NCBI GenBank assembly: GCA_031270375.1
Contig: JAISXR010000186.1
Span: 1-39,385, forward strand
Direction of reading: 5' to 3'
From: Synergistaceae bacterium
GTDB lineage: Bacteria; Synergistota; Synergistia; Synergistales; Synergistaceae
Length of the DNA: 39,385 nucleotides
Shown: positions 1-10,678 of the stretch, piece after piece
How positions within the stretch are numbered: position 1 is the first letter of the stretch
Layout of the letters: every line of letters starts with the position of its first letter
Position numbers and translations under genes: made by a program
Notes under the pieces: model-generated
Told to the model about the DNA's origin: nothing
Database searches by the model: none
Seen by the model: the letters and a program-made list of their open reading frames with translations, nothing else

Positions 1-1
1 C

Positions 2-118
2 AATGACGAAAAACGCCCCCACCATTGCGTAAACTGCGGCGCCTGCGTCCAACACTGCCCGCAGGGAATAGACATACCGAAATTCATGAGCGAGATAACA
101 AACTTGTCAGCGGCGTGA
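2..118 (+). CDS. C-terminal fragment of a 4Fe-4S-containing protein, probably aldo/keto reductase family (truncated by window start)
   Basis: Manual frame-2 translation ...NDEKRPHHCVNCGACVQHCPQGIDIPKFMSEITNLSAA*, a CxxCxxCxxxCPxGIxIP motif typical of the C-terminus of ferredoxin-bearing aldo/keto reductases. Confidence 0.6.
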   Translation, partial: NDEKRPHHCVNCGACVQHCPQGIDIPKFMSEITNLSAA

Positions 119-126
119 CATATTTA

Positions 127-279
127 GAGTCAAAACCTCGGGGCGCTGCCCCGAGCCCCGCAAGTGGGCTGGCCCCCTTGACCCCCTTTTATATAAAGAG
201 GGTGCAGGCCCATAGGCCCGATGCCTCTACGGAGAGCTTGCTCCCTGCCGGGTTCGGGCAGAGCCCGAGGTCTTGATCC
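127..279. repeat. Small intergenic element with inverted terminal repeats (MITE/REP-like)
   Basis: Left end TCAAAACCTCGGG (130-142) is the inverse of right end CCCGAGGTCTTGA (264-276) with one mismatch in 13; GC-rich interior with further short palindromes. Confidence 0.5.
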
Positions 280-285
280 TGTGGG

Positions 286-1272
286 TTAATATCTTCCGGC
301 CGCGCGTGACAGCCTGTTTCTTATGGCTTCGCCAAGGCCGGGAACGTCGGGGAAATCGGCGATTATCAGTTTGGCGCCGCAGCGTTCGAGTTCTCTCATG
401 GTGCTGAAGAGTCCGTGCGCGTATTCCTCGGGAGTTGCGAAGATTATCGCCCGCAGCGCCCCTTCAGGAGGTTTTCTCATGCCCATGTAGCACCACGCGC
501 CCTCTGCGCCGAAAACGCCTTGCGAATCGTCTTCCCACAGGCGGAGTTCCACCGATGGAGCATAATGCCTGTACCTCGTTCCGGGCGAACGGCGGGCTTT
601 TTCCGGCGAGCGCGTCCACGCCTCCGCGATTTCAACGGGCGCGGCGGCGAGCATTTCACGCGTCACGGCTCCTGGGCGCAGTATCGCTAGCGGGCGCTCC
701 GTGGCGTCGACCACGGTCGACTCGACGCCGATTCTGGTCTCGCCGCCGTCCAAAATCATGTCGACCGCGTCCCCGATGTCGTTCAATACGTCTATCGCCC
801 TCGTCGGGCTTGGGCGTCCGCTTTTGTTGGCGGACGGCCCGGCGAGCGGGAGTTGGATTTTCCTTATCAAAGCGAGCGCCACCGGGTTGGCCGGCGCCCG
901 CAAGGCCACCGTTTCGAGCCCCCCGCGCGCCGCGAGAGGCACTATATCCGCGGCGCGCAGAACTATCGTGAGCGGCCCGGGCCAGAAACGCTCCATCAGC
1001 GCGAGCGCTCCCGGCGTCACCTCGGCGTAGAGAGACGCTTCGTCCGCGCTTGAAATATGAAGGATCAGCGGGTTGTCGCACGGACGTCCCTTGGCCTCGA
1101 AAATTTTCCCCACCGCGCGTTCATCGAGCGCGTTAGCCCCGAGGCCGTACACGGTCTCCGTGGGAAACGCTACGAGACCGCCGCGTTTTAGGATTTCCGC
1201 CGCTTTCGAGATATATTCTTCCGTCGGCTCAAAAATTTTTTTCGCGCGTTCATTATGAATCGGTTGGGCCAT
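286..1272 (-). CDS. L-threonylcarbamoyladenylate synthase (Sua5/YrdC/YciO family with C-terminal Sua5 domain)
   Basis: YrdC-type motifs [49 protein letters not shown]; 328 aa length fits Sua5. Confidence 0.93.
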   Translation of the reverse strand: MAQPIHNERAKKIFEPTEEYISKAAEILKRGGLVAFPTETVYGLGANALDERAVGKIFEAKGRPCDNPLILHISSADEASLYAEVTPGALALMERFWPGPLTIVLRAADIVPLAARGGLETVALRAPANPVALALIRKIQLPLAGPSANKSGRPSPTRAIDVLNDIGDAVDMILDGGETRIGVESTVVDATERPLAILRPGAVTREMLAAAPVEIAEAWTRSPEKARRSPGTRYRHYAPSVELRLWEDDSQGVFGAEGAWCYMGMRKPPEGALRAIIFATPEEYAHGLFSTMRELERCGAKLIIADFPDVPGLGEAIRNRLSRAAGRY

Positions 1273-2407
1273 CGGTGTTCTCTTGCGATGCGAGGGCGAG
1301 GCGCGACATCGTTTTCGCGCGAAATTCTGGGAAAGTACCGCTGATTATCGCCGCGCGCGCGTCCTCCATCAGACGCGTCAGAAAGCGCAGATTATGCCAC
1401 GTACAGAGGCGCGACGCCAGTATCTCGCCAGCGCGGTAGAGGTGCCTCACATATGCTTTCGTGAAATTTCTGCAAGCGTAACAGTCGCACTCATCGTCTA
1501 TCGGCGTGAAATCGCGTTCGAACCGCGCGTTTTTTATGTTGATCCTGCCGTGACGCGTCAGCAGGCTGCCCATGCGCCCGTTGCGGCTCGGAAGCACGCA
1601 GTCGAACATGTCGACGCCGCGTGCCACGCCTTCCACAAGATTTTCGGGCATACCCACGCCCATCAGATATCTCGGTTTATCTCTTGGCAGAGTTTTATCG
1701 GTCACGTCCAAAATTCTGTACATCTCGCCGTGACTCTCGCCGACCGACAGGCCGCCAATCGCGTATCCGGGAAAACCGATTTCGGCGAGCCTTTCGGCGC
1801 ACTCCGCCCGTTGCTCCTCGTAGAGAGCGCCCTGAACGATGCCGAACAGCGCCTGGTTTTGAATCCCGCGCCGTTCGAAAAACTCCGCTCCACGCGCCGC
1901 CCACTTGAGCGTGCGTTCCATCGCCGCGCGCGAGACATCCTCCGCCGCCGGGAGTTTTACGCATTCGTCGAAGGACATCGCGATATCGCTTCCCAGGACG
2001 GACTGCACCTCCATTGACAATTCGGGCGTCATGAAATGCTTGCTGCCGTCCAGATGTGACCGGAACTCGACGCCGTCGTCGGTCACTTTCCGGAGACCCG
2101 ACAGCGAAAAGACCTGAAACCCGCCGCTGTCGGTGAGTATGGGATGTCTCCATCCCATAAACGCGTGCAGCCCCCCCGCGAGCCTCATGACCTCTATACC
2201 CGGCCGAAGATATAAATGATAAGTGTTGGCCAATATTATCCCGGCCCCAAGTTCCTCCAGTTCGGGAGGCGTCATCGCCTTCACCGTCGCCTGCGTCCCC
2301 ACAGGCATGAACACGGGCGTCCGGAAAATCCCGTGAAGCGTGACGAACTCGCCCGCCCGCGCGCCCGTCACCGGACATTCCGCCGTAATTTTAAACTCGA
2401 ACATCAC
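1253..2407 (-). CDS. tgt: Queuine/preQ1 tRNA-ribosyltransferase
   Basis: TGT motifs [64 protein letters not shown], zinc site [17 protein letters not shown]. Confidence 0.96.
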   Translation of the reverse strand: MMFEFKITAECPVTGARAGEFVTLHGIFRTPVFMPVGTQATVKAMTPPELEELGAGIILANTYHLYLRPGIEVMRLAGGLHAFMGWRHPILTDSGGFQVFSLSGLRKVTDDGVEFRSHLDGSKHFMTPELSMEVQSVLGSDIAMSFDECVKLPAAEDVSRAAMERTLKWAARGAEFFERRGIQNQALFGIVQGALYEEQRAECAERLAEIGFPGYAIGGLSVGESHGEMYRILDVTDKTLPRDKPRYLMGVGMPENLVEGVARGVDMFDCVLPSRNGRMGSLLTRHGRINIKNARFERDFTPIDDECDCYACRNFTKAYVRHLYRAGEILASRLCTWHNLRFLTRLMEDARAAIISGTFPEFRAKTMSRLALASQENTDGPTDS

Positions 2408-2474
2408 GCATCACCCACTAATTTAATTGAAGACGATAAAATAAATTTTCAAACATAGTCGATAATCAACCTCA

Positions 2475-2798
2475 CTATATTTCGGTTTTAGGACGTTTTT
2501 CAGCACTGGCCTGTTGTTTTCGGCGTTTTAAAATCCTGAATACGACGAAAACGGCTATGAGGGCCGATAAGGCCAATCAGCGAAACGCCCGCCCCTTTAA
2601 TGAGGGATATATTGCCGCTCGGCGGATCGAACATTTTGACGAATAGCATCAGGATATCCCAAGTTCGTTTTTCGAGAGCCTATGAACCTCAAAAACGTCC
2701 GTTCGCCAGGGTTATTCACAAGATATACAGCAGGCGAATGAAGCCGGAGCCGCGATGAATATCAGGAATAAAATCGCGCTGAATTTGAGAGGATTCAA
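2475..2798 (-). pseudogene. Decayed small secreted/membrane protein gene
   Basis: Minus strand has a signal-peptide-like start (LNPLKFSAILFLIFIAAPASFACC) and a C-terminal TM-anchor-like end (ALIAVFVVFRILKRRKQQASAEKRPKTEI*) in the same frame, separated by in-frame stops; sensible residues continue in other frames (FVKMFDPPSGNISLIKGAGVSLIGL), implying frameshifts. Confidence 0.45.
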
Positions 2799-2956
2799 GG
2801 CGTCACCCCGCAGTTTCAAGATTCATCTTCTTCCGACGCTCCATTGCGATATGTGTTTATTCAGTATTTCCTTAAATTACAGACGGAACCCGAAGTTTTG
2901 ATCCCGTGATTTCCCAAGCATCCCACATACGTCACTCACTAAACAGGCAAAACCTC

Positions 2957-4498
2957 TTATTCCTCAATCGTCAGCGTCCCCTCTATCACCGGCCATATTT
3001 CGGGTTTCTCGAAACCTTTGCGCCAGAACGCCGCGCCCGCCAGTTTGAAATTTTTTATGATGGACATCCTGAGCGCTATGGAGCGTTCGTCCTCGACCCA
3101 AATTTTGTAGGTCTTGTCGTCGGACACGTATTGGAAGTAATTCTGCCCCTTGTCGCCCTGCCATTGGAGGGCCGCTCCCGTTTCGGAGAGGCGCGTGTCG
3201 ACCGAGGCCATCGTCATCGTTCGGGATCGAACCGAGACCTTGCTTTTTCCCGTTTTCGTCTCGGCCCACTCCTTCGTGTAAAATGGCACGCCCATCAACA
3301 GTTTTTCGGCGGGGACATCGCTCAGCGCGCGTTTCACCGCCTTCTGCGTCCAGGGGAGCGAGGCGGTGGAACCGGCGCGCGGCGACGAGCCCCAGTGTTC
3401 GTCGTACGCCATGACTATCACGTAATTCACAGCTTCGGCCAGGGCTTTTCTCTCGTAAGCCTTGTTCCATGACGTCGGTACGGGAAGGTCTATGGTGACG
3501 GCAAGTCCGTTCTCGCCCGCGGCGTCGGCCAGTTTACGGACAAACGCGGTCAATTTGACGGCGTCGTCGTTGCCGACGTTTTCGAAGTCTATGTTGATTC
3601 CGTCGAACCCGTACAGTTTGGAGTAGACAAGCATCTTAGCGATAAATTGGTTCTGGAGCGATTCCTTGGATAGAAATGCCGTCGTCCTGTCCCTGTTGAA
3701 ACCGTTCGAGACGAGCGCCCATACCCCGTATCCCTTGGCGTGCGCGTCCGCGGTGTACGTCCAGTCGGCCTTGTTGGAGACGGCGCCGCCCGAGTCCTTG
3801 AGGGCGAACCATGTTGGGGAAACGATTTTGACGGTCGGGAGCGCGTCCTCCACCGAAATATCGGGATTTAAATCGCCCACTTGTTCCCATATCAAGCTGA
3901 AGGGAGGCGTGAGGTCGGACGGCGTGAAATCGGGGACGCTGATTCTGGCCTTCTCGGGCATCTGTTCGGGCTTGCCTACCACCAGTATATCCCCCGATTT
4001 TGGCGGAACTATCACCCTTCTCGTGTCGGTGAGCGTGCCGGTGATGCCTGTGACCGGCTCCATGCCGCTGATGTTGAAGTAAAATTTTCCGTCGTCGCTC
4101 AACGCGCGAAAGTCGATGTCGATCGCGGGCGCATTGTTTGGAAGCAGGGTTTTCAAAATGGGCAGCCCGAGTTTTTCGGATGGATTTTCTATGCGCCCTG
4201 TGAAATAGCTCTTGTCAGACGCTAACTTGACGGGACATTTCATGTCGGACAGCAGTTCCGCGGGCACCCATATATCGGACACGTCGCCGCTGTGCACGCC
4301 TATATAGGCGAAATATGGCGTCCTGTTCACCCGGCCCTGCGACACTATCCGTTCTATCGGCACCAATTTGGCGTCGATTGCCGCTCCATCCCCGTAGACC
4401 GTGGAGGACGGCATAGCTATGACGGCCATGAACAGAGAAATCTCCGCCGCCAGGAGTAACCACGGAGCGAAGTTTTTGACGCGTTTGATCTGTTTCAA
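2957..4498 (-). CDS. Secreted glycosyl hydrolase family 18 protein (YaaH/chitinase-like)
   Basis: GH18 active-site motif YGFDGINIDFENVG (DxxDxDxE type), TDGAVIMAYDEHWGSSPRAGS-type motif (here YVIVMAYDEHWGSSPRAGS); N-terminal hydrophobic signal. Confidence 0.85.
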   Translation of the reverse strand: MKQIKRVKNFAPWLLLAAEISLFMAVIAMPSSTVYGDGAAIDAKLVPIERIVSQGRVNRTPYFAYIGVHSGDVSDIWVPAELLSDMKCPVKLASDKSYFTGRIENPSEKLGLPILKTLLPNNAPAIDIDFRALSDDGKFYFNISGMEPVTGITGTLTDTRRVIVPPKSGDILVVGKPEQMPEKARISVPDFTPSDLTPPFSLIWEQVGDLNPDISVEDALPTVKIVSPTWFALKDSGGAVSNKADWTYTADAHAKGYGVWALVSNGFNRDRTTAFLSKESLQNQFIAKMLVYSKLYGFDGINIDFENVGNDDAVKLTAFVRKLADAAGENGLAVTIDLPVPTSWNKAYERKALAEAVNYVIVMAYDEHWGSSPRAGSTASLPWTQKAVKRALSDVPAEKLLMGVPFYTKEWAETKTGKSKVSVRSRTMTMASVDTRLSETGAALQWQGDKGQNYFQYVSDDKTYKIWVEDERSIALRMSIIKNFKLAGAAFWRKGFEKPEIWPVIEGTLTIEE

Positions 4499-4842
4499 AG
4501 CGCGGATGCCTCTCGAACCCGTGAAGCCACCGAACGTGCCTCTGCCGAGGGTTGCATGGCTATTTCATCTATGGTTTCCGACACCGCTTCCCGCCACTGC
4601 GGTCCCAGTTTCGCAATCGCCATGAGCATTTCGGCAACGGCGTTTCTTATCCCGGGGTCTCTTTGAGAAGAATGTTTTCGCGCCAGAAAAAGCGCGTTGT
4701 CGAGGAAACCGAATTCTATTCCACCGGATTTTTTTCCGCCCGAGATTATCTCTGTCATCATCCCGAAACCCTCCGCGATTTCCGCCGGAATTGCCGAATC
4801 CGCCGCTCTCGACGCCCGCCTGAGATGCTCTCTTTCGATCAT
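4495..4842 (-). CDS. Hypothetical protein, 115 aa, upstream of and overlapping the GH18 gene
   Basis: ORF between co-oriented genes with 4-nt overlap to GH18 and 1-nt gap to the metallophosphoesterase; no recognised family. Confidence 0.55.
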   Translation of the reverse strand: MIEREHLRRASRAADSAIPAEIAEGFGMMTEIISGGKKSGGIEFGFLDNALFLARKHSSQRDPGIRNAVAEMLMAIAKLGPQWREAVSETIDEIAMQPSAEARSVASRVREASAL

Positions 4843-4843
4843 A

Positions 4844-5980
4844 TTAATTATCCTTCGGTGCGTTGCCGAGATCGATGATCACGACTTCCGGGCGGCCGAC
4901 CGTCCGTACGGGAGCGCCCCATACACCCGCCCCGCTCGAAATGTAATAATGCGTGTTTTCTTTTTTGTAGAGCCCGTAACTTTTCTCATATATGCGCGCC
5001 ACGATGAAATTGACCGGAAACAATTGTCCGCGGTGCGTGTGGCCCGAGAGCTGAAGGAGAGCGCCGGCGTCCGCGGCGTCGCCGAGTTCGAAGGGCTGGT
5101 GGTCCATTACGATCAGCGGATAACTGGCGTCTTGGGAGATTGCCGTGGAGACGATATCGCCGATGCTTTTGCGGGCGTGCCCATAACGCGACCCGGCTCT
5201 GTCGTCGCGCCCCACGAGGACGAATTTCCCGTCCACTATCTCGGCTTCGTCCAGCAGGAGACGCACATCGGTGCCGGCGAAGAAATTTTCAACATCGGCA
5301 TGTCCCGCGTAATAGTCGTGGTTGCCCATGACGGCCCATGTCCCGAATTTGGATTTAAATGAGGACAAGAGCTTCATGCTATCCGTTTTTTTTGCTTCGT
5401 CGCGCAAAAATTCAGGGGAGTCCACAGTATCTCCCAGTATCAGCACGATGTCAGGCGAAGCGTCGTTGACGAGCGAAACCAGTTTCGCGAGATATCCCGG
5501 TCCTGTGAGCTGTCCCATGTGAATGTCCGAGAGCAGAGCTATTTTCAGGGAAAAATCATCGTCCGCCATATCTGACGAATCGCCGCGGTTTACCTGATGC
5601 CTCACAATAACAGGGTTGTTGGCGTTCCACGCTCCGGCGAGCGTGGTGACGACACTGGCGGCGAATACGAACGCCACGGCGCAGAGCCGCGTTTTCGCGG
5701 AATACGGGGGGGGCAGCCGGGTTATGGCGATCACGTTGTTCAGGAGCCGCAGGATATCCACAGCGAGTGTAAGCAGGAAACCGTAGATCATAGGTGAAAT
5801 GTAAAGCGCGCTCATGAACGACGCCGCGTTGACGAACATCTGAGGCATCCTGCCGGAGAGCAGCCGTGCCGCCGGAAAGCTGGCGGCGAACAGCGCAAGC
5901 GAAAGGCACGCGACGGCGCGCAATACCCCAAATCCGGACAGCGTGAGATAAAGCCTGACAAACATATAGCCGTTGATCAC
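4844..5980 (-). CDS. Membrane-anchored metallophosphoesterase (YkuE-like)
   Basis: Calcineurin-type motifs LLSDIHMGQ, ILGDTVD, VMGNHDYY, LSGHTHRGQ; N-terminal TM segments. Confidence 0.88.
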   Translation of the reverse strand: MINGYMFVRLYLTLSGFGVLRAVACLSLALFAASFPAARLLSGRMPQMFVNAASFMSALYISPMIYGFLLTLAVDILRLLNNVIAITRLPPPYSAKTRLCAVAFVFAASVVTTLAGAWNANNPVIVRHQVNRGDSSDMADDDFSLKIALLSDIHMGQLTGPGYLAKLVSLVNDASPDIVLILGDTVDSPEFLRDEAKKTDSMKLLSSFKSKFGTWAVMGNHDYYAGHADVENFFAGTDVRLLLDEAEIVDGKFVLVGRDDRAGSRYGHARKSIGDIVSTAISQDASYPLIVMDHQPFELGDAADAGALLQLSGHTHRGQLFPVNFIVARIYEKSYGLYKKENTHYYISSGAGVWGAPVRTVGRPEVVIIDLGNAPKDN

Positions 5981-6084
5981 CAGATAAACGCCGAATACGG
6001 TACCGAAGAAAGTTTTCAGCCTATGCGACCTCCCTCATTCGAGCATAACTATTCGCGTAAAATTCTACCATATAAAGAGGCTCC

Positions 6085-7287
6085 TCACACGAACAGTTCA
6101 TCCAGGGTTTTCGTGACGAAAGCGAAGCCCAGCCTCTCCTGTTCCAGCCGGAGGCGTGTGCCAAGGATGTTCCGGCGTAAATCGTCGTAGAGTGCCGTCT
6201 CTTCCGAGGTCAGGTTCGGCAGGCTCGCGGCGGTCGGCGTTGTTTCCCCGACCCACATATCTCTGTGGTTCATGAACGTGAACCTGTCCATCAACACGGA
6301 TTGCGCGCCGGGAAATACTGACCTGAACTGGTTTAAAATCGCGAATCCGTGAGTGTCGATGTCCCCCCAGTAATATATTTTCGTTTTGCGAAGCCACAGA
6401 GTCTCGCTCAGAGAATCGAAACCGTAGCCCTTGGCCCACACTGCCAGCAGGCCATTTTTACGCGGTATCGCCAGGAAATTGACCTTGTTCTCTACGAAAA
6501 TAGCGCTGCGGGTTTGGCCAAGAACAGGCCCGAGCGCCGCGAATTCCCCGGACGGCAAAGAAATATCGGTGATGCAGTCCGGAAAGCCGAAACAATCAAG
6601 CGGAAGGCGGAACCTTATCGTCACCGGATCGGTTTTGAACCCGTACCTGAGTTCGAAATTTTTCGAGCCCCGAAACTCATCGCTCACGGTCTCGCTGGGC
6701 AGCAGGATTTTCAGCAGGCGGGAGAGCAATCCTTTGTGGCGTTCGATGAATTTGGTGTCAACGCCGGGGAGGTCTACCTGTCTCAGATATATGTCCGGCT
6801 TGGGATGGTTCATAATCCACAGGGAAACAGCAACGCACTTCTTCCAGTCGTCATCCAGTTTCAGAACATCGAGCGGATGGCTTTCCATGAAAGTGAGCAG
6901 GGGCGGACAGGTTTCACCGGTGAACGCGATCATCTCCCCGAAACGCTCAGCGTCCCTTTTTTTGCGAAGCAGGGCGAGCGCGTCCTCCGCAGAGCCGACC
7001 CATATCCTGTCGGGAATCTCGTTGCGGCCGAGCATCCGATGGTTTACGGCCCGTTTCGTCACCCTGTACCGGCCCGAGTTTTCCGCGTCCTCCATCAGCG
7101 ATTTCGCCCACTGCCTCGCCTCACCGTACAACCTGCCGAGTTCAACGGACGACGGACCCCTGACGGGTATGGAGAGAGGAAATATCTCGTGCCCAGATAT
7201 CATCGACGATAGGATTTTTCCGCCGGCCCACAGCCGTTCGAGGCAAGAGACGATATCCTTATGCCCTGTCCACGATTCCGGAGGCAT
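6085..7287 (-). CDS. jetD: Wadjet system protein JetD (DUF3322/DUF2220, Toprim-like nuclease)
   Basis: C-terminal Toprim-like YYWGDIDTHGFAILNQFR motif; sits at the end of a jetABC cluster; overlaps jetC by 29 nt. Confidence 0.9.
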   Translation of the reverse strand: MPPESWTGHKDIVSCLERLWAGGKILSSMISGHEIFPLSIPVRGPSSVELGRLYGEARQWAKSLMEDAENSGRYRVTKRAVNHRMLGRNEIPDRIWVGSAEDALALLRKKRDAERFGEMIAFTGETCPPLLTFMESHPLDVLKLDDDWKKCVAVSLWIMNHPKPDIYLRQVDLPGVDTKFIERHKGLLSRLLKILLPSETVSDEFRGSKNFELRYGFKTDPVTIRFRLPLDCFGFPDCITDISLPSGEFAALGPVLGQTRSAIFVENKVNFLAIPRKNGLLAVWAKGYGFDSLSETLWLRKTKIYYWGDIDTHGFAILNQFRSVFPGAQSVLMDRFTFMNHRDMWVGETTPTAASLPNLTSEETALYDDLRRNILGTRLRLEQERLGFAFVTKTLDELFV

Positions 7288-10200
7288 TCTTCTTTTCCTG
7301 GTGTTCCTCTATCGTCATGCAGGTCAACTTGGAATCGCTGCCGCTTTCGTTGCGGACAAACGCGACACGCGATACAAATTGCTCTATGACATGTATCTTC
7401 TGCATGGGCGTGGCGATGAGCAGTTGAAGGTTCAGTTTTTTGAAAAGCGTCAGCGCGAATTGCGCCGATTCGTCAGAGCCGCGCCCGAACGCCTCGTCGA
7501 TCATGACAAATCTGAATGTCTTGGGGTTCGATATGTCGTCGGTGAGCCCGAACTGGTACGCGAGGCTGGCGGCGAGGATCGTGTAGGCGAGTTTTTCCTT
7601 CTGTCCGCCGGATTTTCCGGTGGAGCTGGCCGAAGTGTCGTACTCCGTGCCGGATTCACGCCAAATCTCAGAGACCGTGAATGAAAACCAGTTTCTGACG
7701 TCCGTCACGAAGGCGGTCCAGCGAGCGTCCTCGATCGTCTTGTCGGGGCGGCCTTTGAATTTCCCGATTATATTGCGGACATTCTGAAATTTTTCCTCGG
7801 AGTACAGATTCTCCGAGCCGGTTATCGTGTCCTCCGTGCAGGCCCTCAGCATTTCCTGGAAACCACGGATTGTCGTATCGATTACCCTGTGCGCCTCAAG
7901 TTTGATATAACGCCCCTGGTTGTAGTCTATACCGGCGAGAGACCTGTTTATTATCTCGATCCTCTCGGATATTTCCTGAGATTTGCCGTACAGTTGAGCC
8001 TGAAACGTGGCTATTTCGTTTATCGTGTTCTTGTGCAGAAGTTCCTTGAATCGCGACTCGAAGCGCGGCAGGTCGTCCGACTTGAGCCGGTTCAAGAATC
8101 GCGCGTAATCCGGCGCGGATCTCATGGTGTCGTCGAATTCCTGGGTCTCCATCACATATTCCCCGCGAAACGCCGTCATCATGCTGACGGTTTTCGTGGC
8201 GACATCCTCGGCCTTTCCGGACTCCGAATCTTTCTCGCGGTTCAGCCTGTCACGCGAGATCCTTTCATTTTTATCACAATTTTCCAGCGTGAGCCCGTAT
8301 TCCGCAAACATGGAGGAGGAAAATTCGTCCAATTTTTCAAACAGCGGTGAATGCCGTTCCAGCGATTCGGAGTTGAGATAGGGGCGCAGTTCCTCCAACT
8401 GGTATTGCTTCTCTTGGCGCGCGCCCTTTTTGGTCCCGATCTCACCAGTGGTTCTCGAAATGGAGGCTTCTATTTCGTGTATTTCGTTTTTGACGATGTC
8501 CAATTGCGCGTTGAGTTCATTTAGTCTTCCGGAAGCCGCCAGAAACGCTTCCAATTCATGTTTCAGCCCCTCTATTTCCTCCGCCGGCTGATTCCAATCT
8601 ATGGAAGCGAAGTCCCGAAACATTCCGAGACGAGTGATATCGCTTCGCCTGGAGTGAGTTTCCTTCGATTTTACAGACAGAGCGGACTGCTCCTCTGTGA
8701 GTTTTTTCAGGCGGGATTCGAGAATCCTCGACGAATTTTCCAGCACGTCGATCTTTGACTGGTTCTCCCATCCCAGGACATACCGGCTGCGATCCTCGAT
8801 GTAAAACCTGTCGTCCTTCTCGTGCATCATATCGTTGGTCTTTACCTGACCTGTTCTTGTCACGGCGCGCCTCTCACCGCGAAAGCTCTCCATATCATCG
8901 CAGCAGGCATAATTAAAACGGGCCGTGAGTTCACCCAGCAGCCAGCCTTCGAATTTATTTCCCGGTTTCGTCTCGATCTTATTTACCAGAGAATTCCGCG
9001 AAATCTGCGCCAATCCGGCGTCTAGAGGTCTTGCCCGATTTTGTTTCACCCTGTAATAAACGAGGCGTCCCCCTATATGATTGTCGTTCACCCAGTTTGA
9101 AACGGCTGTGTAGTGTGCGTCAGGGATCAGAACGGACATGCCGAAATTATGGAGAATGCGTTCGGCCGCTCCCTCCCACTCGTATGCTTCCGGACGTACC
9201 CTCAGAAGCTCGCCGGCGAAAGGCAGATCTGAGGCGGGAATGCCCAGCTCCTCGGACATTCTTGACCTGATGGCTGTGTGTTTCGCGCTTATGTTCGTCC
9301 TGTTGGCGCGAAGATTCCGCAGCTCGTTTTTTATGTTTTCCAGTTCCTTCGAGACCGATTCGATGTTCACGCGAAATTCGACCGCGGCGTTTTCGTTGCT
9401 CGTCAGGCGATCGTCGATATCGAGCGTCATCGCGGCAATCGCGTTCCTCGTCTCGAGGAACGAGTCCATGCCGGTGTATTCAGGCAGGCCGAGGGACTTC
9501 AAAAGCCCGGAGTACGAAACATACTCTCCGTACCTTCTGTCGCGCTCTTTGTTCCTGTCGTTTATGCGAAGTTTTATCGCCTCTATCCTGTCGCCGCCTA
9601 GTCCGGCTATGGTAATTCCGAGGTCGCCCGCTATCGTTTCTTTGCCTGTTTTCTGGGCGGCGAGTTTCATGAGACGTTCCGACAGGCGCTCCTCCTCACG
9701 GATCAATTCCTCGATTCTTTTGGACAGGAGCCTCGTCTTGTGGACGGCAAAATATACCTCGACGGCCGATAAACAGGCGGCCAGCGTCTCGATGTTTTCC
9801 GTGAGCGTCTTATACCGGCCGCAGTTCTCGACTATGGGTTCCAGCAGCCCTACCTGTCTTTTGGCTGTCAGTATGGAGTTGTGCGCGTTCATGAGATCGT
9901 CGAAGCGCCTGATAAGTTCGCGTATTTTTTCGCTCGAATCTATCGGTTCTAGCATGTGGGTTCTTACGAAGTCGGTCAGATCGCCTATCGACTTCATGGA
10001 CACAGCCTGGTGGAAGAGTTCGAGGGCATGTTCGCTTCGCTCGGCAGGAATTCCAAGCGCCCTCGAAAATCGCGCGCGGTACTGAATGAAGGAGTCGAAT
10101 ACTTCAGCCCCGATATCTTTCAGCCGGCCGCGGAGATTTTTCATCTCAGCGCCAAATGACGAGAAGTGCTCCTTTATCGACATCTCCCTGTTCACGACGA

Positions 10201-10666
10201 CGTAAAACCTGTCCGGCTGGGATTCGTTCTCCCTCATCCAGAAGACCTGGGCCAGCGTCACGGCCTGATCAAGCGCCTCGTTGTGGAAACAGCCCAGCAA
10301 CACGGAATAACTCCCTGATTCCCTGAGCGCCACCGGACGGGCCGTTGTCCTGTCCTCGAGGCGTTCGCTCCTGTAATATCCCTCCACATAGGAGCGCAGA
10401 GTACGCTCGCGGGTCTCGGCCCCGGCGGCCTTGTTGTACGCGGCCTTATTTGACGGGACCAGCAGCGTGGTCAGGGCGTCCATGAAAGTTGATTTCCCGG
10501 AGCCGTTATCTCCGGTAAGAAGGCCGTTTTTGCCGTCGAGGGGCAGGGACCATATTTGGGCATTGAATGTTCCCCAGTTATACAGCTCAAAACGCCGCAG
10601 ACGAAACCCGGACACGGATTCGGCGACATCCTCCACCACGAAGTCGAATTCCAGTTGTCTCGCCAT
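7259..10666 (-). CDS. jetC: Wadjet system protein JetC (MukB-like SMC ATPase)
   Basis: N-terminal LYNWGTFNAQIW...GLLTGDNGSGKSTFMDALTTLLVP (Walker A), long coiled coils, C-terminal STGKSGGQKEKLAYTILAASLAYQFG signature and FVMIDEAFGRGSDESAQFAL (Walker B). Confidence 0.95.
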   Translation of the reverse strand: MARQLEFDFVVEDVAESVSGFRLRRFELYNWGTFNAQIWSLPLDGKNGLLTGDNGSGKSTFMDALTTLLVPSNKAAYNKAAGAETRERTLRSYVEGYYRSERLEDRTTARPVALRESGSYSVLLGCFHNEALDQAVTLAQVFWMRENESQPDRFYVVVNREMSIKEHFSSFGAEMKNLRGRLKDIGAEVFDSFIQYRARFSRALGIPAERSEHALELFHQAVSMKSIGDLTDFVRTHMLEPIDSSEKIRELIRRFDDLMNAHNSILTAKRQVGLLEPIVENCGRYKTLTENIETLAACLSAVEVYFAVHKTRLLSKRIEELIREEERLSERLMKLAAQKTGKETIAGDLGITIAGLGGDRIEAIKLRINDRNKERDRRYGEYVSYSGLLKSLGLPEYTGMDSFLETRNAIAAMTLDIDDRLTSNENAAVEFRVNIESVSKELENIKNELRNLRANRTNISAKHTAIRSRMSEELGIPASDLPFAGELLRVRPEAYEWEGAAERILHNFGMSVLIPDAHYTAVSNWVNDNHIGGRLVYYRVKQNRARPLDAGLAQISRNSLVNKIETKPGNKFEGWLLGELTARFNYACCDDMESFRGERRAVTRTGQVKTNDMMHEKDDRFYIEDRSRYVLGWENQSKIDVLENSSRILESRLKKLTEEQSALSVKSKETHSRRSDITRLGMFRDFASIDWNQPAEEIEGLKHELEAFLAASGRLNELNAQLDIVKNEIHEIEASISRTTGEIGTKKGARQEKQYQLEELRPYLNSESLERHSPLFEKLDEFSSSMFAEYGLTLENCDKNERISRDRLNREKDSESGKAEDVATKTVSMMTAFRGEYVMETQEFDDTMRSAPDYARFLNRLKSDDLPRFESRFKELLHKNTINEIATFQAQLYGKSQEISERIEIINRSLAGIDYNQGRYIKLEAHRVIDTTIRGFQEMLRACTEDTITGSENLYSEEKFQNVRNIIGKFKGRPDKTIEDARWTAFVTDVRNWFSFTVSEIWRESGTEYDTSASSTGKSGGQKEKLAYTILAASLAYQFGLTDDISNPKTFRFVMIDEAFGRGSDESAQFALTLFKKLNLQLLIATPMQKIHVIEQFVSRVAFVRNESGSDSKLTCMTIEEHQEKKNASGIVDRA

Positions 10667-10678
10667 TTCCGCCAGCCG

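Noticed and set aside
25-276. 83-aa plus-strand ORF at the left edge
   Set aside because: Runs in a different frame from the ferredoxin-like coding tail (2-118) and continues through the inverted-repeat element; not protein-like
6431-7684. 417-aa plus-strand ORF opposite jetD/jetC
   Set aside because: Spans the antisense of two convincing genes; composition typical of a shadow ORF
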